A DNA stretch of 49,373 nt from a virus. This document shows positions 5,125 through 14,202 of the stretch, piece after piece (within the stretch, counting starts at the first letter, position 1; each line of letters starts with the position of its first letter). Below the pieces are notes generated by a model. The model was given only the letters and a program-made list of their open reading frames with translations. It did not search any database and had not been told where the DNA came from. The position numbers were made by a program, and so were the translations under genes. The DNA lies in the IMG/VR virus record IMGVR_UViG_3300042115_000016, positions 1 through 49,373 of that record, one strand, 5' to 3'.

Positions 5125-7524
5125 TCAGTTTACCACCGCCTGACTCAATGCCGCAATCGCCACGGGGTCACCCTGCGCGGCCTCGTAATGGCGTACCACC
5201 TCGGCACCCCCGACCAGATTGGCGTGGATATGACCCTGACGGATGTACAGACGTGGCTTACCATTATCCATGAGGATGTGATTATTGACGCGACCATCTT
5301 TTAACGCCGGGTGCCAGTCGTAGCCGATGGATTTCATCAGGTCGCGACGTTTGCGTGGCGCGATGGCGCGACCCATACGCAGCCGTTCGATCAGTGCGTC
5401 GAGTGCCATGCTCGACACCCAACCACCCGCGAACCCCTGGCGACCTTCCTCGATGCACTCCATCACTTCCTGTTCCACAGCGCCCAGGCTCGCCTCGACC
5501 GCTTCACCGGTGGTGCTGGTGTACGGGGCACGCTGACAGCCCAACGTGGGGTTGAACTCCACAGGAATCGCGTAGGTGCTGAGAAAATGCGCTACGTGGG
5601 CATACCCGTCGCCACGCAGCCAGTCGTACAGGTCCGGGAAGTAGTTACCGTTCATCCCATCCCGGGCGATGTCCTCGACTTGCTGTTGCGCGGTGAAGAA
5701 CACGCAGAACCGTCGGTCGTTGAGCGTCTTCTTGATGGCGTTGCGATGGTTACTGTTGAAGATAAAATTTGCACAGTTCGCCATCATCACTTGATCTTGT
5801 TGCATGGCGCGCTTCGCCAGCCGGTCACCCGTGATCATCGGTTTCAGGATTTCCAGTACCTCGGCCTTACTGTCCGGTACGTGTATATCCTCAACGCCCA
5901 CGAAGATCGACCCGAACAGCCACGAGTTGAATTTCTCGCTGATCTCACTCGCTGGCGGCAAGTGGGTGTAACGCTGACCGACGGCGTACGCCACGCAGCG
6001 GGTAATGAGCGTCTTACCGTTACCCTCGCAACCCTGAAACAACGGCGCCCATTGGAATTTATGGCCCGGGTATTGCACGATTGCGGCGGCGTAACTGAGT
6101 GCGATCTGCCGGTCACGTTCGTTCGGTAGGATCTTGGCGAGATGCACCATGAAACGCGATACGTCGCCGGGAACCTTACGTACGTTTACCGGTACGTACG
6201 TGTTCACCATCCGTCGACCCTCGTCGTCAATGATCGCCCCGGGTGGGTGGCGAGGGTCGAATACTGACCCGTCGACCTTGGGGAACATCACGCCTTGATT
6301 CTCGGTGAACGCTTCGAATGCCTTTTTGGTCGTTTTCTCGCCCGTGTCGTCCAAGCTAAAGGTGTAACCGCCGAACATCGAGTTGAATTGTTCCGCCTTG
6401 AGCATTGTACCGTTGGGTGTGAATATCCGGTGCGCATCGGCTACGTACACGCAACCCCGAAAATGATCGACCACCTGGGTGATTGGCAGGAACTGGAACC
6501 CGGCACGGATGACTGGATCGACCACCGACGCCACGGGGGTCATTTCGATAGGTTTACCGACTGAGTACCACGACGTCTGGCGCCCCACAGCACGTGGAAT
6601 CGTGCGACGGATCAGGTACTCGGGCCGCTTATCCCACTTGGCGCGCTTCAACCCCGACATGTGCATCAGGCGCAGAATACGTTCACAGTTGTTACCCGTA
6701 TAGAACGCAAGGTGCTGCGCCAAGGCGAGGTCAGCCGCCGATGCGTCATACTGTTCACCACCCTGATCAGGCGGGAAGAATTCGAGCAACTTGTCGGCGT
6801 CAGCGGTCCACAGGTCTTTAAACGATGCCCGGGCGCCGAACTGACTCGCGACTGATTCAGCTTTGAGCGCCTTCTCGATCAGTCGTGCGTCGTCCTCAAT
6901 CGGGTAACTACCCTCGCAATGCGTGGAAGTCCACTCGCTGCTGCCGACGGTCTCGGATGGGTCCAGCTTCAACCACTTCTCAACGATGTGATCCAGCGCA
7001 GCTTGGTGGGTCGCTGAACCCGCATCACCTGTCGCACCGTTACCGGTGAGGGCGATGAACCGCTCGGTGCGGTACAGGTCAAACAAATCGGATTTGGAAC
7101 CGTTAACAGGGTCTTTCGCCTTGCACGCGTGGTCGTCGATACCGACCCGTGGCGCACCACTGCCGATTATGTGAAGTCCTGACCCGGACTGTGACACCTC
7201 GACGGCGGCACCCGCGAACAACTGACACAGTTCGACTGCAATCGGTGACCACGTTGAGCCTGACAGGCAATTGTCGATGTCGATGAAGAAGAAAGGGTCA
7301 TCGTCGGTCAGTACGAAACCCACACCCCACGACTCGCCCAGGGCAGCGGCAGCGGCGCAAGCAACGTCGGGCGTAACCCAGTGTGTGGAGTCGTGAGCGT
7401 TGATGACTTTACCGGATGTGTTACACGGCTGTTTAAGGGTCTTTGCGCCGTTCGGAATCAGGTGATACAGGATAAATTGAGCGTAAGAGGCCATAGCCCC
7501 CAACGCGGGAGGTAATACTTGCAT
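5125..7524 (-). CDS. PrimPol-helicase (primase/polymerase plus D5-like helicase)
   Basis: This 799-residue replication protein probably makes primers and unwinds DNA at the phage fork. The N-terminus has the archaeo-eukaryotic primase pattern: FFFIDIDN at about 78-85 (metal-binding DxD) and QSGSGLHI at about 112-119 (sxH). After a linker, an SF3/DUF5906-type ATPase follows: Walker A GCEGNGKT near residue 498, a Walker B-like FVGVEDIH, and FIFNSNHRNAIKKTLNDRRF, the sensor/arginine-finger segment typical of D5-like helicases. The length suits a PrimPol-helicase fusion. It is transcribed with the TetR-like gene and is followed by a terminator. Confidence 0.9.
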   Translation of the reverse strand: MQVLPPALGAMASYAQFILYHLIPNGAKTLKQPCNTSGKVINAHDSTHWVTPDVACAAAAALGESWGVGFVLTDDDPFFFIDIDNCLSGSTWSPIAVELCQLFAGAAVEVSQSGSGLHIIGSGAPRVGIDDHACKAKDPVNGSKSDLFDLYRTERFIALTGNGATGDAGSATHQAALDHIVEKWLKLDPSETVGSSEWTSTHCEGSYPIEDDARLIEKALKAESVASQFGARASFKDLWTADADKLLEFFPPDQGGEQYDASAADLALAQHLAFYTGNNCERILRLMHMSGLKRAKWDKRPEYLIRRTIPRAVGRQTSWYSVGKPIEMTPVASVVDPVIRAGFQFLPITQVVDHFRGCVYVADAHRIFTPNGTMLKAEQFNSMFGGYTFSLDDTGEKTTKKAFEAFTENQGVMFPKVDGSVFDPRHPPGAIIDDEGRRMVNTYVPVNVRKVPGDVSRFMVHLAKILPNERDRQIALSYAAAIVQYPGHKFQWAPLFQGCEGNGKTLITRCVAYAVGQRYTHLPPASEISEKFNSWLFGSIFVGVEDIHVPDSKAEVLEILKPMITGDRLAKRAMQQDQVMMANCANFIFNSNHRNAIKKTLNDRRFCVFFTAQQQVEDIARDGMNGNYFPDLYDWLRGDGYAHVAHFLSTYAIPVEFNPTLGCQRAPYTSTTGEAVEASLGAVEQEVMECIEEGRQGFAGGWVSSMALDALIERLRMGRAIAPRKRRDLMKSIGYDWHPALKDGRVNNHILMDNGKPRLYIRQGHIHANLVGGAEVVRHYEAAQGDPVAIAALSQAVVN

Positions 7525-7558
7525 AATTATGTGCCCTGTTGAGTGTGACGCGTACGGG

Positions 7559-7843
7559 TCAAAGCAACGTCTGAAGCGCTCTCACCTTCAAAGCCTTCGG
7601 CGCTTTCATGGCCGTAATATCGCCTTCGGCCATCCCCGCAGCCAGGATGTCAAGCTGTTCCGATTCAATGGCGCGTTTCATGATCGCGACCTTGAGGTCG
7701 TCCATTTTCCCGTAGTGGAGGTTCACAGTACCACCCGCCACACCGGCACGCTCTGCAATTGCGTCCCTACGAATACCGCGATACCCACACTCACACGCGA
7801 GGCTAAATGCTGCGTCGAGGATCTTGTCTTTCAAATGACTCAT
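7559..7843 (-). CDS. Short TetR-type HTH regulator
   Basis: This 94-residue protein starts MSHLKDKILDAAFSLACECG, followed by RRDAIAERAGVAGGTVNLHYG, a canonical TetR_N helix-turn-helix (residues about 26-46). The usual ligand-binding C-terminal domain of TetR proteins (about 190 residues in total) is absent; only about 45 residues follow. TetR proteins bind palindromic operators as dimers. Its own promoter contains a variant of the TGACG-N4-CGTCA palindrome, so it is the best candidate in the window for the regulator of those sites (inference). Confidence 0.8.
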   Translation of the reverse strand: MSHLKDKILDAAFSLACECGYRGIRRDAIAERAGVAGGTVNLHYGKMDDLKVAIMKRAIESEQLDILAAGMAEGDITAMKAPKALKVRALQTLL

Positions 7844-7880
7844 ATGTGTGTCCCACTCTTAATATATTGGCATTGGGGCC

Positions 7881-7909
7881 AGTGTGTCACTGACTGACCA
7901 GCGCGTCAA
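7881..7909 (-). promoter_or_regulatory. Promoter with variant operator upstream of the TetR-like gene
   Basis: On the minus strand, TTGACG (7909-7904), 17 bases, CACACT (7886-7881). The palindrome is imperfect, TGACG-CGCT-GGTCA (7895-7908), followed by overlapping GTCAGTCAGTGAC repeats. The operator overlaps the end of the nuclease gene (stop at 7906). Confidence 0.6.
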
Positions 7910-8391
7910 TCGAATGACCCCGGTCCGGTTACAAATTTAAAGTCGCCGCCGAGCATCGTGACGATCTGCCCGAACCGAAGCTGTGCAACTTCCCGTTCCG
8001 TTCCCGAGTAAACCCACCCCTCGGGCTTGCACTCACGGGCGGCGAATTGCGCAATCGTGGTACCGACCATCTCAGGCGTGATGATGCGCGGTAGTGGTCC
8101 GATGAGGTCGCTCGACTTGACCTTCTTGTTCATCGCCGCCGAATCGTTACACAGTCCCCAGCGCGTACCGGGCGACGGCGGGTGTTTCGCGTCGTAAGCA
8201 CCGTTGTTGTTCCGCCATCCACGCCCGCCGAGTTCCGACCATTCCTGACGTACGGTATTCTGTACCGCCGCCTCGGACTTCGGTTTCGCCGATGTGGATT
8301 CGTGCGACTCACCGATCCCCCACATGTCGTACAGTTCGGCGAGCGCTGTATGGCTCACCCCGTGTTTCACCGCCCATGCGACGAGGCTCAT
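7906..8391 (-). CDS. PD-(D/E)XK-type nuclease (VRR-NUC-like)
   Basis: This 161-residue protein has the layout of phage VRR-NUC/Holliday-junction-resolvase-like nucleases: an early acidic helix (SEAAVQNTVRQEWSELGG), then SSDLIGPLPRIITP (catalytic Asp), then FAARECKPEGWVYSG (the E-x-K pair), and QLRFGQIVTMLGGDFKFVTG at the end. It probably cuts branched or restriction-type DNA substrates during replication or recombination. Its ATG overlaps the helicase stop (ATGA), so the two are coupled and may act together. Confidence 0.8.
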   Translation of the reverse strand: MSLVAWAVKHGVSHTALAELYDMWGIGESHESTSAKPKSEAAVQNTVRQEWSELGGRGWRNNNGAYDAKHPPSPGTRWGLCNDSAAMNKKVKSSDLIGPLPRIITPEMVGTTIAQFAARECKPEGWVYSGTEREVAQLRFGQIVTMLGGDFKFVTGPGSFD

Positions 8392-10133
8392 CGTCTAATA
8401 CTCCCGTTGATTCGTTCGATTAATGCCGTCATGTCGGCGGCTTTCCACGTTTGCGCGGTCCATAGGTCAACCCCGAACACGCTGAAGAATTTGCGCATGA
8501 TCTCCCGATCACTGAGACCAGCGGCACGCTCGTACCCCGCCCACACTGCTTCAGCCTCACGCAACTGCGCCACGACTTCCTGGGTAGCCACGAGGCGTTT
8601 AACGTTACCCATTACCCCCAACTGTGGGCACCCTTGCGCGACCAACTGGTTACGGTAATCCTCTGGCGCCATATCCACGCGGGCAATAGCTGCGCGCATC
8701 GTCGCGAGCGTAGCGGCGTCCAGTTCGTACAGGTCACCATCGACCCACTCGACCGACGAGCGCTGCGCGGGTGCCGGGATCGGTTCACCACAGTACGGAC
8801 ATGCGTCGAGGAAGCGAGGGAACGTACCGGTGCAGGTGTTACACGTCCGGGTGTCGCTCACTTCCGACTTGCTGGCGCTGCGACGTTCCCGGCGGTCGAG
8901 TGTCCACTCACGGTGGCAGATCTCCACACGTGACTGATCAGGGTAGTGAACAACCGTCGCATGGCGGGCGATGTTCCCCACGTGGTCGACGTAAATACCG
9001 AACTCCTTACCGTCCATCAGACGTAACATCCGACCGGCACGCTGAACGAACCGCCCGAACGATTCCGTGGCCGCAACGTCCTGTACTGCCTGGATCGCTG
9101 GAAGGTCAAAGCCTTCGTCAAAAAGTGCAATATTAATCAGCACCAAATATTCGCGCTTGCGGAACTTACGAATGGACCCGATACGCTCATCATCCCCCAT
9201 ATCGCCGCGTACCAACTTCGCCGGGATACCCGCCGCGTTGTACTCCTTTTCAAGCTGACCCCCCGTGATCATGTCAGGAGCAAATACGATAGTCAGGAGC
9301 CCGTCGAGTAATTTGCGATACGTGCGGACAACGTCACCCACTACCTGACCTTTCTCAGCATGGGCGACAAGTGATGATGTGCTGACAGCCTTACTCGATT
9401 CGTGCGCTGAAATTTCCCCCGTGGTTTTACTGACAGCTTTCGTCAAACTGGAACGGTCAAAGTCTGATTTGGGGGCGAACAATTTGTAATCGGTGAGACT
9501 ACCCATCGCGATGAGCTCACGCATGGACGGACCGACCACCATATCGTCCATCACCCCATCGGCGTGACGCCCGAGCCCCATACCATCTGCACGTGATGGG
9601 GTAGCAGTCACGCCCAGGCCGCGAGCATTGGGGAACATCGTCGCGGCCTTGCCCCACTTGTTATCGCGAATCAGGTGGTGCGCTTCGTCCTGAACCCACA
9701 GTTTCACGGTCGGAAGCCACGCTGCGAGCTGATCACCACGTCGCACGAGCGTATCAACCCCGGCGACCGCACATTTGCTATTGGCGTCGTAGTAGGACGC
9801 ACCGACCTCCTCCATGTGGAGTCGAACGATAAGCTTCACGACTGACTGTGGTCCGATGATGCGGTGACGTACGCGGTTACGCGCCAGCGCCAAACTGATT
9901 TGACTCACCAATTCCTGACGGTGGGCAATGGCGCACGACGCACCGGGTTCATCGGCCAGGATCGACGAGAACAGTACGGTTTTACCCGCACCGGTCGGGA
10001 GAATGGCCAACATGTTTTTATTGCCGGACGCCCAACCATGTTCAATTCCGTCGCGTACCTTCTGTTGATAAGGACGCAATGCTGGTCGTGCAACCGCATC
10101 AGCCAGTAACGTTCGGTGGAGGGCGACGGTCAT
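8388..10133 (-). CDS. SF2 DEAD/DEAH-box DNA helicase with zinc ribbon
   Basis: This 581-residue superfamily 2 helicase belongs to the type III restriction/UvrB-like group. Motif I is LPTGAGKT (about 45-52), motif II QDEAHH, motif III VTATPSR, and motif VI VQRAGRMLR. A four-cysteine zinc ribbon (CNTCTGTFPRFLDACPYCGEP) follows the second RecA domain, as in phage replication or repair helicases. It is coupled by ATGA overlaps to the small gene upstream and the nuclease downstream, suggesting a helicase-nuclease pair. Confidence 0.92.
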   Translation of the reverse strand: MTVALHRTLLADAVARPALRPYQQKVRDGIEHGWASGNKNMLAILPTGAGKTVLFSSILADEPGASCAIAHRQELVSQISLALARNRVRHRIIGPQSVVKLIVRLHMEEVGASYYDANSKCAVAGVDTLVRRGDQLAAWLPTVKLWVQDEAHHLIRDNKWGKAATMFPNARGLGVTATPSRADGMGLGRHADGVMDDMVVGPSMRELIAMGSLTDYKLFAPKSDFDRSSLTKAVSKTTGEISAHESSKAVSTSSLVAHAEKGQVVGDVVRTYRKLLDGLLTIVFAPDMITGGQLEKEYNAAGIPAKLVRGDMGDDERIGSIRKFRKREYLVLINIALFDEGFDLPAIQAVQDVAATESFGRFVQRAGRMLRLMDGKEFGIYVDHVGNIARHATVVHYPDQSRVEICHREWTLDRRERRSASKSEVSDTRTCNTCTGTFPRFLDACPYCGEPIPAPAQRSSVEWVDGDLYELDAATLATMRAAIARVDMAPEDYRNQLVAQGCPQLGVMGNVKRLVATQEVVAQLREAEAVWAGYERAAGLSDREIMRKFFSVFGVDLWTAQTWKAADMTALIERINGSIRR

Positions 10134-10297
10134 AGCTTAACCGCATCGACTGTAACGGTGACACTGTCTTCGTCGCGAGAAACGACACGTGGCGTCCCGA
10201 AGTTATACCCGCCCGACAGCTCACCGATCAGGCGTTCCAATACGGTCGTCCAGGGTGTGGCGCGTGAGCCGGTGTAAACTATGGTCATGACATTCAT
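10130..10297 (-). CDS. Small hypothetical protein
   Basis: This 55-residue protein begins MNVMTIVYTGSRATPWTTVL and has a short beta-rich C-terminus. No family is recognised. The start at ATG 10297 overlaps the upstream stop, and its own stop overlaps the helicase start (ATGA), so it is tightly coupled on both sides. A longer frame from 10447 has no supporting ribosome site. Confidence 0.6.
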   Translation of the reverse strand: MNVMTIVYTGSRATPWTTVLERLIGELSGGYNFGTPRVVSRDEDSVTVTVDAVKL

Positions 10298-10581
10298 TTT
10301 GTGCGTACCCCTACACCGTGCTGACCGGCGATAACCTTCACGTCGTTGATCGAGTAGCAGTCCACTTGGTTGTAGCTGGCGTGTTGGACATTGCACGGCG
10401 TGAAATCCAACACCAGTGCGGCGCGGGACGCTTGCCAGCCCCACCATGCACCAGCAACCCGGATCGACCGATACTCACCGTTGGACCCGACTTCAAACAT
10501 AAGGTCGATTGAGAAATCATCGTACTGCTCATTCTTGAACAGTTCCCGCATCGCAGCTTCAAACTCTTCACACATTCCCAT
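10294..10581 (-). CDS. Phage early protein (W-x-GW-x-ASRA motif)
   Basis: This 95-residue protein has an acidic N-terminus (MGMCEEFEAAMRELF) and the GAWWGWQASRAALVLD motif, seen in many uncharacterised phage proteins of about 90-150 residues that carry a 'W..WQASRAA' signature. Function is unknown. AGGGGAA lies a few bases before the ATG. It is the first gene of the helicase operon and is divergent from the 10662 gene across an 80-base control region. Confidence 0.7.
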   Translation of the reverse strand: MGMCEEFEAAMRELFKNEQYDDFSIDLMFEVGSNGEYRSIRVAGAWWGWQASRAALVLDFTPCNVQHASYNQVDCYSINDVKVIAGQHGVGVRTK

Positions 10582-10599
10582 TTTTATTCCCCTGATGTG

Positions 10600-10628
10600 T
10601 TGACGACGCCGTCATGTTCGCATAGGAT
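10600..10628 (+). promoter_or_regulatory. Early promoter with palindromic operator in a divergent region
   Basis: TTGACG (10600-10605), 17-base spacer, TAGGAT (10623-10628). The operator TGACG-ACGC-CGTCA is at 10601-10614. It reads toward the 10662 gene; the symmetric operator could also control the divergent helicase operon at 10581. Confidence 0.8.
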
Positions 10629-10661
10629 TGCCCCACATTCAACCAACGCAGAGAAATAAAC

Positions 10662-11633
10662 ATGCATATTCAAGTAGACGCTGATACCACGGGTGTCGAA
10701 CTGTTCCATCTGAGCATTCTGTTTCAGTCGCTGGCCGGTGATCGGGGTTTCGCAGTTCCGAAGCCTGAACGCGCCGCCGCCAGTCAAACTCAAACTGTCG
10801 GCGAAATGTCCGTAACCCTAAACGTCGATACCGCGAACGCCACGTCGGCAGTTGAAGCGCTTGCCGATCTGATCGACCGTACTGGCGTGAAGGTTGAAGA
10901 CGTACCGCCGGTGACTGTGTCGGGTGTCGTCCACCCCGTGGATATCGTGGCGACTGTTGAAACCCCGGAAGGCTACGGTGACGTCAAAGTAATTGACCCT
11001 GTCGCGCCACCGACCAACAACGACAAACTCGACATCGATGGTCTCCCATGGGACGCACGTATCCACTCGGGCAGCCGCGAACGCAACGCGAACGGTAAAT
11101 GGCGCACGGCCCGCAAGCCGAAAGCATTGACCGAAGAACAATGGCAAGAAACGCTGACCCGCGTAAACGCCGAACTGCGCGACCTGATGGATATTCCGGT
11201 ATCAACCGGCGCTGTAGCTGACGCGGCGGCTGAGGAAGCGTTGACCGATGCTGAAGTCGACCAGCTCGTGGAAATACTGGAAGGTATCGGTGATATCCCT
11301 GTAGCTACCGGTGCCGGTCTGGACGCAGTTATCGAACAGCGCGAGGCCATCGCACCCCCAGTCACCATCGCACCACCTGTCGTCGTCCCACCGGTTACCG
11401 CCGTGGCGCCGCCGATCACTGTCGACAAACCGGCAATCGAAACGTTCCCACAAGTGATGGTATGGCTGACCGCGCACACGCCGAAAGACGAAGCGGCGAA
11501 ACCTGGGATGGTGACAAAGGTAAATCAGATCCTGACTGACAATGGTCTGACCGTTCTGCAACAACTGAACCAACGTCCCGATTTGATCCCTCAGATCATG
11601 TCGCAGTTCATTGAAGCGTTCGGTAATGACTAA
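10662..11633 (+). CDS. Hypothetical early protein with PWDARIH motif
   Basis: This 323-residue protein is not assigned to a family. The middle carries GLPWDARIHSGSRERNANGK followed by WRTARKP, a motif also present near the C-terminus of the phage DNA polymerase. Other parts are an acidic helical segment with two similar repeats (MDIPVSTGAVADAAAEEALT and GDIPVATGAGLDAVIEQ), a proline/valine-rich linker (APPVTIAPPVVVPPVTAVAP) and a C-terminal helical domain. The repeats and linker suggest a scaffold-like replication or recombination accessory protein. GAGAAATAAAC precedes the ATG. Confidence 0.7.
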   Translation: MHIQVDADTTGVELFHLSILFQSLAGDRGFAVPKPERAAASQTQTVGEMSVTLNVDTANATSAVEALADLIDRTGVKVEDVPPVTVSGVVHPVDIVATVETPEGYGDVKVIDPVAPPTNNDKLDIDGLPWDARIHSGSRERNANGKWRTARKPKALTEEQWQETLTRVNAELRDLMDIPVSTGAVADAAAEEALTDAEVDQLVEILEGIGDIPVATGAGLDAVIEQREAIAPPVTIAPPVVVPPVTAVAPPITVDKPAIETFPQVMVWLTAHTPKDEAAKPGMVTKVNQILTDNGLTVLQQLNQRPDLIPQIMSQFIEAFGND

Positions 11634-12150
11634 GCCGACACTCGAACAAGTGCAGCAATTGCTGCACTACAACCCTACTACTGGAATCCTCACATGGTTA
11701 CCCCGTGATCCGGTCAATCATTACATCAAGATATGGAATATCAAACACGCGGGTACAACTGCTGGGACCATCGGTAAAAACGGTTACGTCCACGTTTCGA
11801 TATTCGACAGAATTTATCGCGGGCATCATGTGTGCTGGTTGTTGCATTGCGGAGCGTGGCCAAAAGTGATCGACCACGTGAACCATCGTCGATCAGATAA
11901 TCGGATTCTGAATCTGAGAACCGCAACAAAAGCGGTAAACAGTCAGAACAGGTCGATGAACACAAACAATACGTCAGGGGTGAACGGTGTGAGCTGGCAT
12001 AAATGGAATAAAAGGTGGGTTGTCCGAATTAGCTTGGGTGGTGAGAGTAAACACCTCGGTTACTTTGATGATTTGAACGAGGCTGTCGCGGTGCGCCTGA
12101 ACGCAGACCGCGAGTATGACTTTCATCCCAACCACGGAGTCGCGTCATGA
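11626..12150 (+). CDS. HNH homing endonuclease with AP2-like domain
   Basis: This 174-residue free-standing homing endonuclease has an N-terminal part with LTWLPRD, then HHVCWLLHCGAWPKVIDHVNHRRSDNRILNLR (split here: VIDHVNH plus NRILNLR), the HNH core of phage HNH_3 enzymes. The C-terminal SGVNGVSWHKWNKRWVVRIS and LGYFDDLNEAVAVR match the AP2-like DNA-binding domain. It lies inside the recombination operon, coupled at both ends (overlap with the 10662 stop and an ATGA into the nuclease gene), as expected for a mobile gene that inserted without disrupting its neighbours. Confidence 0.9.
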   Translation: MTKPTLEQVQQLLHYNPTTGILTWLPRDPVNHYIKIWNIKHAGTTAGTIGKNGYVHVSIFDRIYRGHHVCWLLHCGAWPKVIDHVNHRRSDNRILNLRTATKAVNSQNRSMNTNNTSGVNGVSWHKWNKRWVVRISLGGESKHLGYFDDLNEAVAVRLNADREYDFHPNHGVAS

Positions 12151-13307
12151 TCCTTCCATTAGTTCATGAAGCCTCAGACTGGATGCGCTGCCTGGGGGCG
12201 GCGCAAGCCCGAGCCGCCTACCCGGGTGTACCGTCTGAACCATCCGAGTCAAAGCTGGAAGGTCGCGCCTGTCACGAGGCCAGTCAGCAACTGTTGGAAC
12301 GCTGGCGCAAAGGTGGCGTGCTGGACTTTTCCGGCCTCGTCGGGAGCCTGAGTAAAGACGGCATCGTGATCACGCAGGAACTGTTCGACGCAGCGTATGA
12401 GTACGTCAACGACGTAGCGAAGTATTGCGACTTTAACTTTCTCACCAAAGAGGTGCGCGTCGAACAGCGTGTCGATCTGGGTCGTTGGTTACCGGGTTGG
12501 TACTGCATTCCCGACGCTTCGGTATACGACGTGTCGAGCAACGTACTGACCGTGTGGGACGCGAAGTTTGGTCACAGCATCGTCGACGTATTTGAAAACT
12601 GGCAACTGCTCATCGGTGCGTTCGGGATCATCCAGGCGCTCGACATTACCGAACCGGTACGTCAGGCAGTTAAGCTGGACTTACGCGTCGTGCAACCTCG
12701 CGGGTTCACCAGTGACGGCCCGATTCGTAAATGGTTCGTCACCGCCGATGCGGTTGGGAAATACTGGAATGAGCTGCACCGTGCGCTACCACTCGTGACG
12801 GGTGAGACGCCGCCGACCAAGTTCGGGACGCAGTGTAAAAACTGTTCGGCCCGGGCGAACTGCGACACTCTGTTACGGGTCAGTTACGAGGGTATCGACT
12901 TCGCCGGATCGCTCCAAACCCACACGCTGACGGGGCACAACCTCGGTGTGGACTTGAAGCTATTACGTCGTGCGCAGAAGGCTATCGAGTACCGTCTCAG
13001 CGGCCTGGAGGAACAGGCGATTCACGAGTTGAGCAATGGCGGGCTCGTATCGTATTTCAGCACTGAGCGCGGTAAGGGTCGTGAGCGTTGGAAGAAAGAC
13101 GTACCACACGCCGAAGTGATCATGATGGGCGACTTGCTGGGTGTGGATATTCGCAAGCCTGTCGAGATGGATACACCGGCACAAGTTCGTAAAAAAGGTA
13201 TTGACGAATCCGTCATAGCTGAATACAGTGAGACACCAATGACCGCACTGAAGCTGGTCGAGGTCGACGGCGCCAAGATCCGTCAGATATTCAACACACA
13301 AGGGTAA
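12147..13307 (+). CDS. DUF2800-like RecB/Cas4-type nuclease
   Basis: This 386-residue protein looks like the PD-(D/E)XK nucleases of DUF2800. GRACHEASQQLLERW near residue 33 is the N-terminal H-containing helix, PDASVYD and VWDAKFGH give the catalytic D and D-x-K, and CKNC...ANCDTL supplies cysteines of a Cas4-type iron-sulfur or zinc site. It probably processes DNA ends for recombination. It is followed by the ssDNA-binding-like gene, the usual DUF2800-DUF2815 pairing. A promoter (13201-13229) lies within its last 110 bases. Confidence 0.85.
   Translation: MILPLVHEASDWMRCLGAAQARAAYPGVPSEPSESKLEGRACHEASQQLLERWRKGGVLDFSGLVGSLSKDGIVITQELFDAAYEYVNDVAKYCDFNFLTKEVRVEQRVDLGRWLPGWYCIPDASVYDVSSNVLTVWDAKFGHSIVDVFENWQLLIGAFGIIQALDITEPVRQAVKLDLRVVQPRGFTSDGPIRKWFVTADAVGKYWNELHRALPLVTGETPPTKFGTQCKNCSARANCDTLLRVSYEGIDFAGSLQTHTLTGHNLGVDLKLLRRAQKAIEYRLSGLEEQAIHELSNGGLVSYFSTERGKGRERWKKDVPHAEVIMMGDLLGVDIRKPVEMDTPAQVRKKGIDESVIAEYSETPMTALKLVEVDGAKIRQIFNTQG
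13201..13229 (+). promoter_or_regulatory. Internal early promoter with operator
   Basis: TTGACG (13201-13206), 17 bases, TACAGT (13224-13229), with the operator TGACG-AATC-CGTCA at 13202-13215. It lies in the coding 3' end of the nuclease gene, about 85 bases before the ssDNA-binding gene, and could give that gene extra expression. Confidence 0.65.
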
Positions 13308-13313
13308 TAACGC

Positions 13314-14150
13314 ATGGCTACCAAATACACCCCGTTTAAAGCACGTCTGGTTATGGGTTCCCCGTTCGAACTGAAGACCGTGGATCACAAAGGTGTTCCC
13401 GAACCAGAAGAGAACAAGCATCACTGGTTCATGGGTTTCGCAGTGCCGAAAGGCCCAACTTGGGACGCGATCTGGGCAACCATGTACAACGAGGCAGCGG
13501 GCGATTCGAAGTGCACCGCCGCGCTCTGTGGTCAAGCTGGCTTCAACTGGAAAATCGAAGACTGTGACGCTCCGGAAGATCCGACCAAACTCGGCACCGA
13601 GTCGCGTCCAGCCGGTCACTGGTTGATCAAGTTCACACGTTACAAGGCGATGGGTCCGGTTACGCTGATCGACGGCAACAAGCAACCGATCCTGAACAAA
13701 TCCGCCGTGAAAAAAGGTGACTGGTTCTGGGTCGTCGCGTCGACCAAGTTCAACGGTGCTGCGACCGTGAAGACCAACGCCGGGATGTATCAGAACATCG
13801 AAGGTCTGATGTTCGCCGAGGCGGGTGTCGAGATCGTGAGTGAAGGCGCGTTTAACGCTGACGTCGAGTTCGCCGGTATCCAGGGCGGCGTGGTTGTCAA
13901 CGGTGGCACTGATCAGACTGGTGCACCGGTCGCAACTAAGCCGCCAGTGACTCACACCCAACCGCCTGTCGTCACCGCTGCTGTTACACCGCCGCCACCA
14001 GCTCACGATCTGGTCACCCCACCGCCTGTCGTGGTGCCAGTGGTCGAGAAGTACGAGTACAACGGTAACGTGTTGACCAAAGCTGAGTGGCTCGCGATGC
14101 CGGGTTGGAACGAAGCGCTGGTAACCTCACACTGCAAACTCGTCGCGTAA
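13314..14150 (+). CDS. DUF2815-like single-stranded DNA-binding protein
   Basis: This 278-residue protein resembles DUF2815 proteins, proposed phage ssDNA-binding proteins with an OB fold. Strands include KARLVMGSPFELKTVD, HHWFMGFAVPKG, GHWLIKFTRYKAMGPV and the typical KKGDWFWVVASTKFN and QNIEGLMFAEAGVEIV segment. A proline/threonine/valine-rich linker (about 205-245) leads to a short C-terminal domain, much as many SSBs have a disordered tail, though the last residues are not acidic. It sits between the nuclease and exonuclease genes in the replication operon. Confidence 0.75.
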   Translation: MATKYTPFKARLVMGSPFELKTVDHKGVPEPEENKHHWFMGFAVPKGPTWDAIWATMYNEAAGDSKCTAALCGQAGFNWKIEDCDAPEDPTKLGTESRPAGHWLIKFTRYKAMGPVTLIDGNKQPILNKSAVKKGDWFWVVASTKFNGAATVKTNAGMYQNIEGLMFAEAGVEIVSEGAFNADVEFAGIQGGVVVNGGTDQTGAPVATKPPVTHTQPPVVTAAVTPPPPAHDLVTPPPVVVPVVEKYEYNGNVLTKAEWLAMPGWNEALVTSHCKLVA

Positions 14151-14202
14151 CCATCCGACTGGCTCGGTCACACGGGCCTTTCAACCACGTCAGGGAATTC
14201 AC

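Noticed and set aside
5311-6129. Plus-strand ORF of 272 residues inside the PrimPol-helicase
   Set aside because: Antisense shadow of the helicase domain.
12963-14006. Long minus-strand ORF of 347 residues opposite the nuclease and ssDNA-binding genes
   Set aside because: It is antisense to two well-supported coupled genes, is rich in Arg/His/Val of shadow type, and has no recognisable motif.
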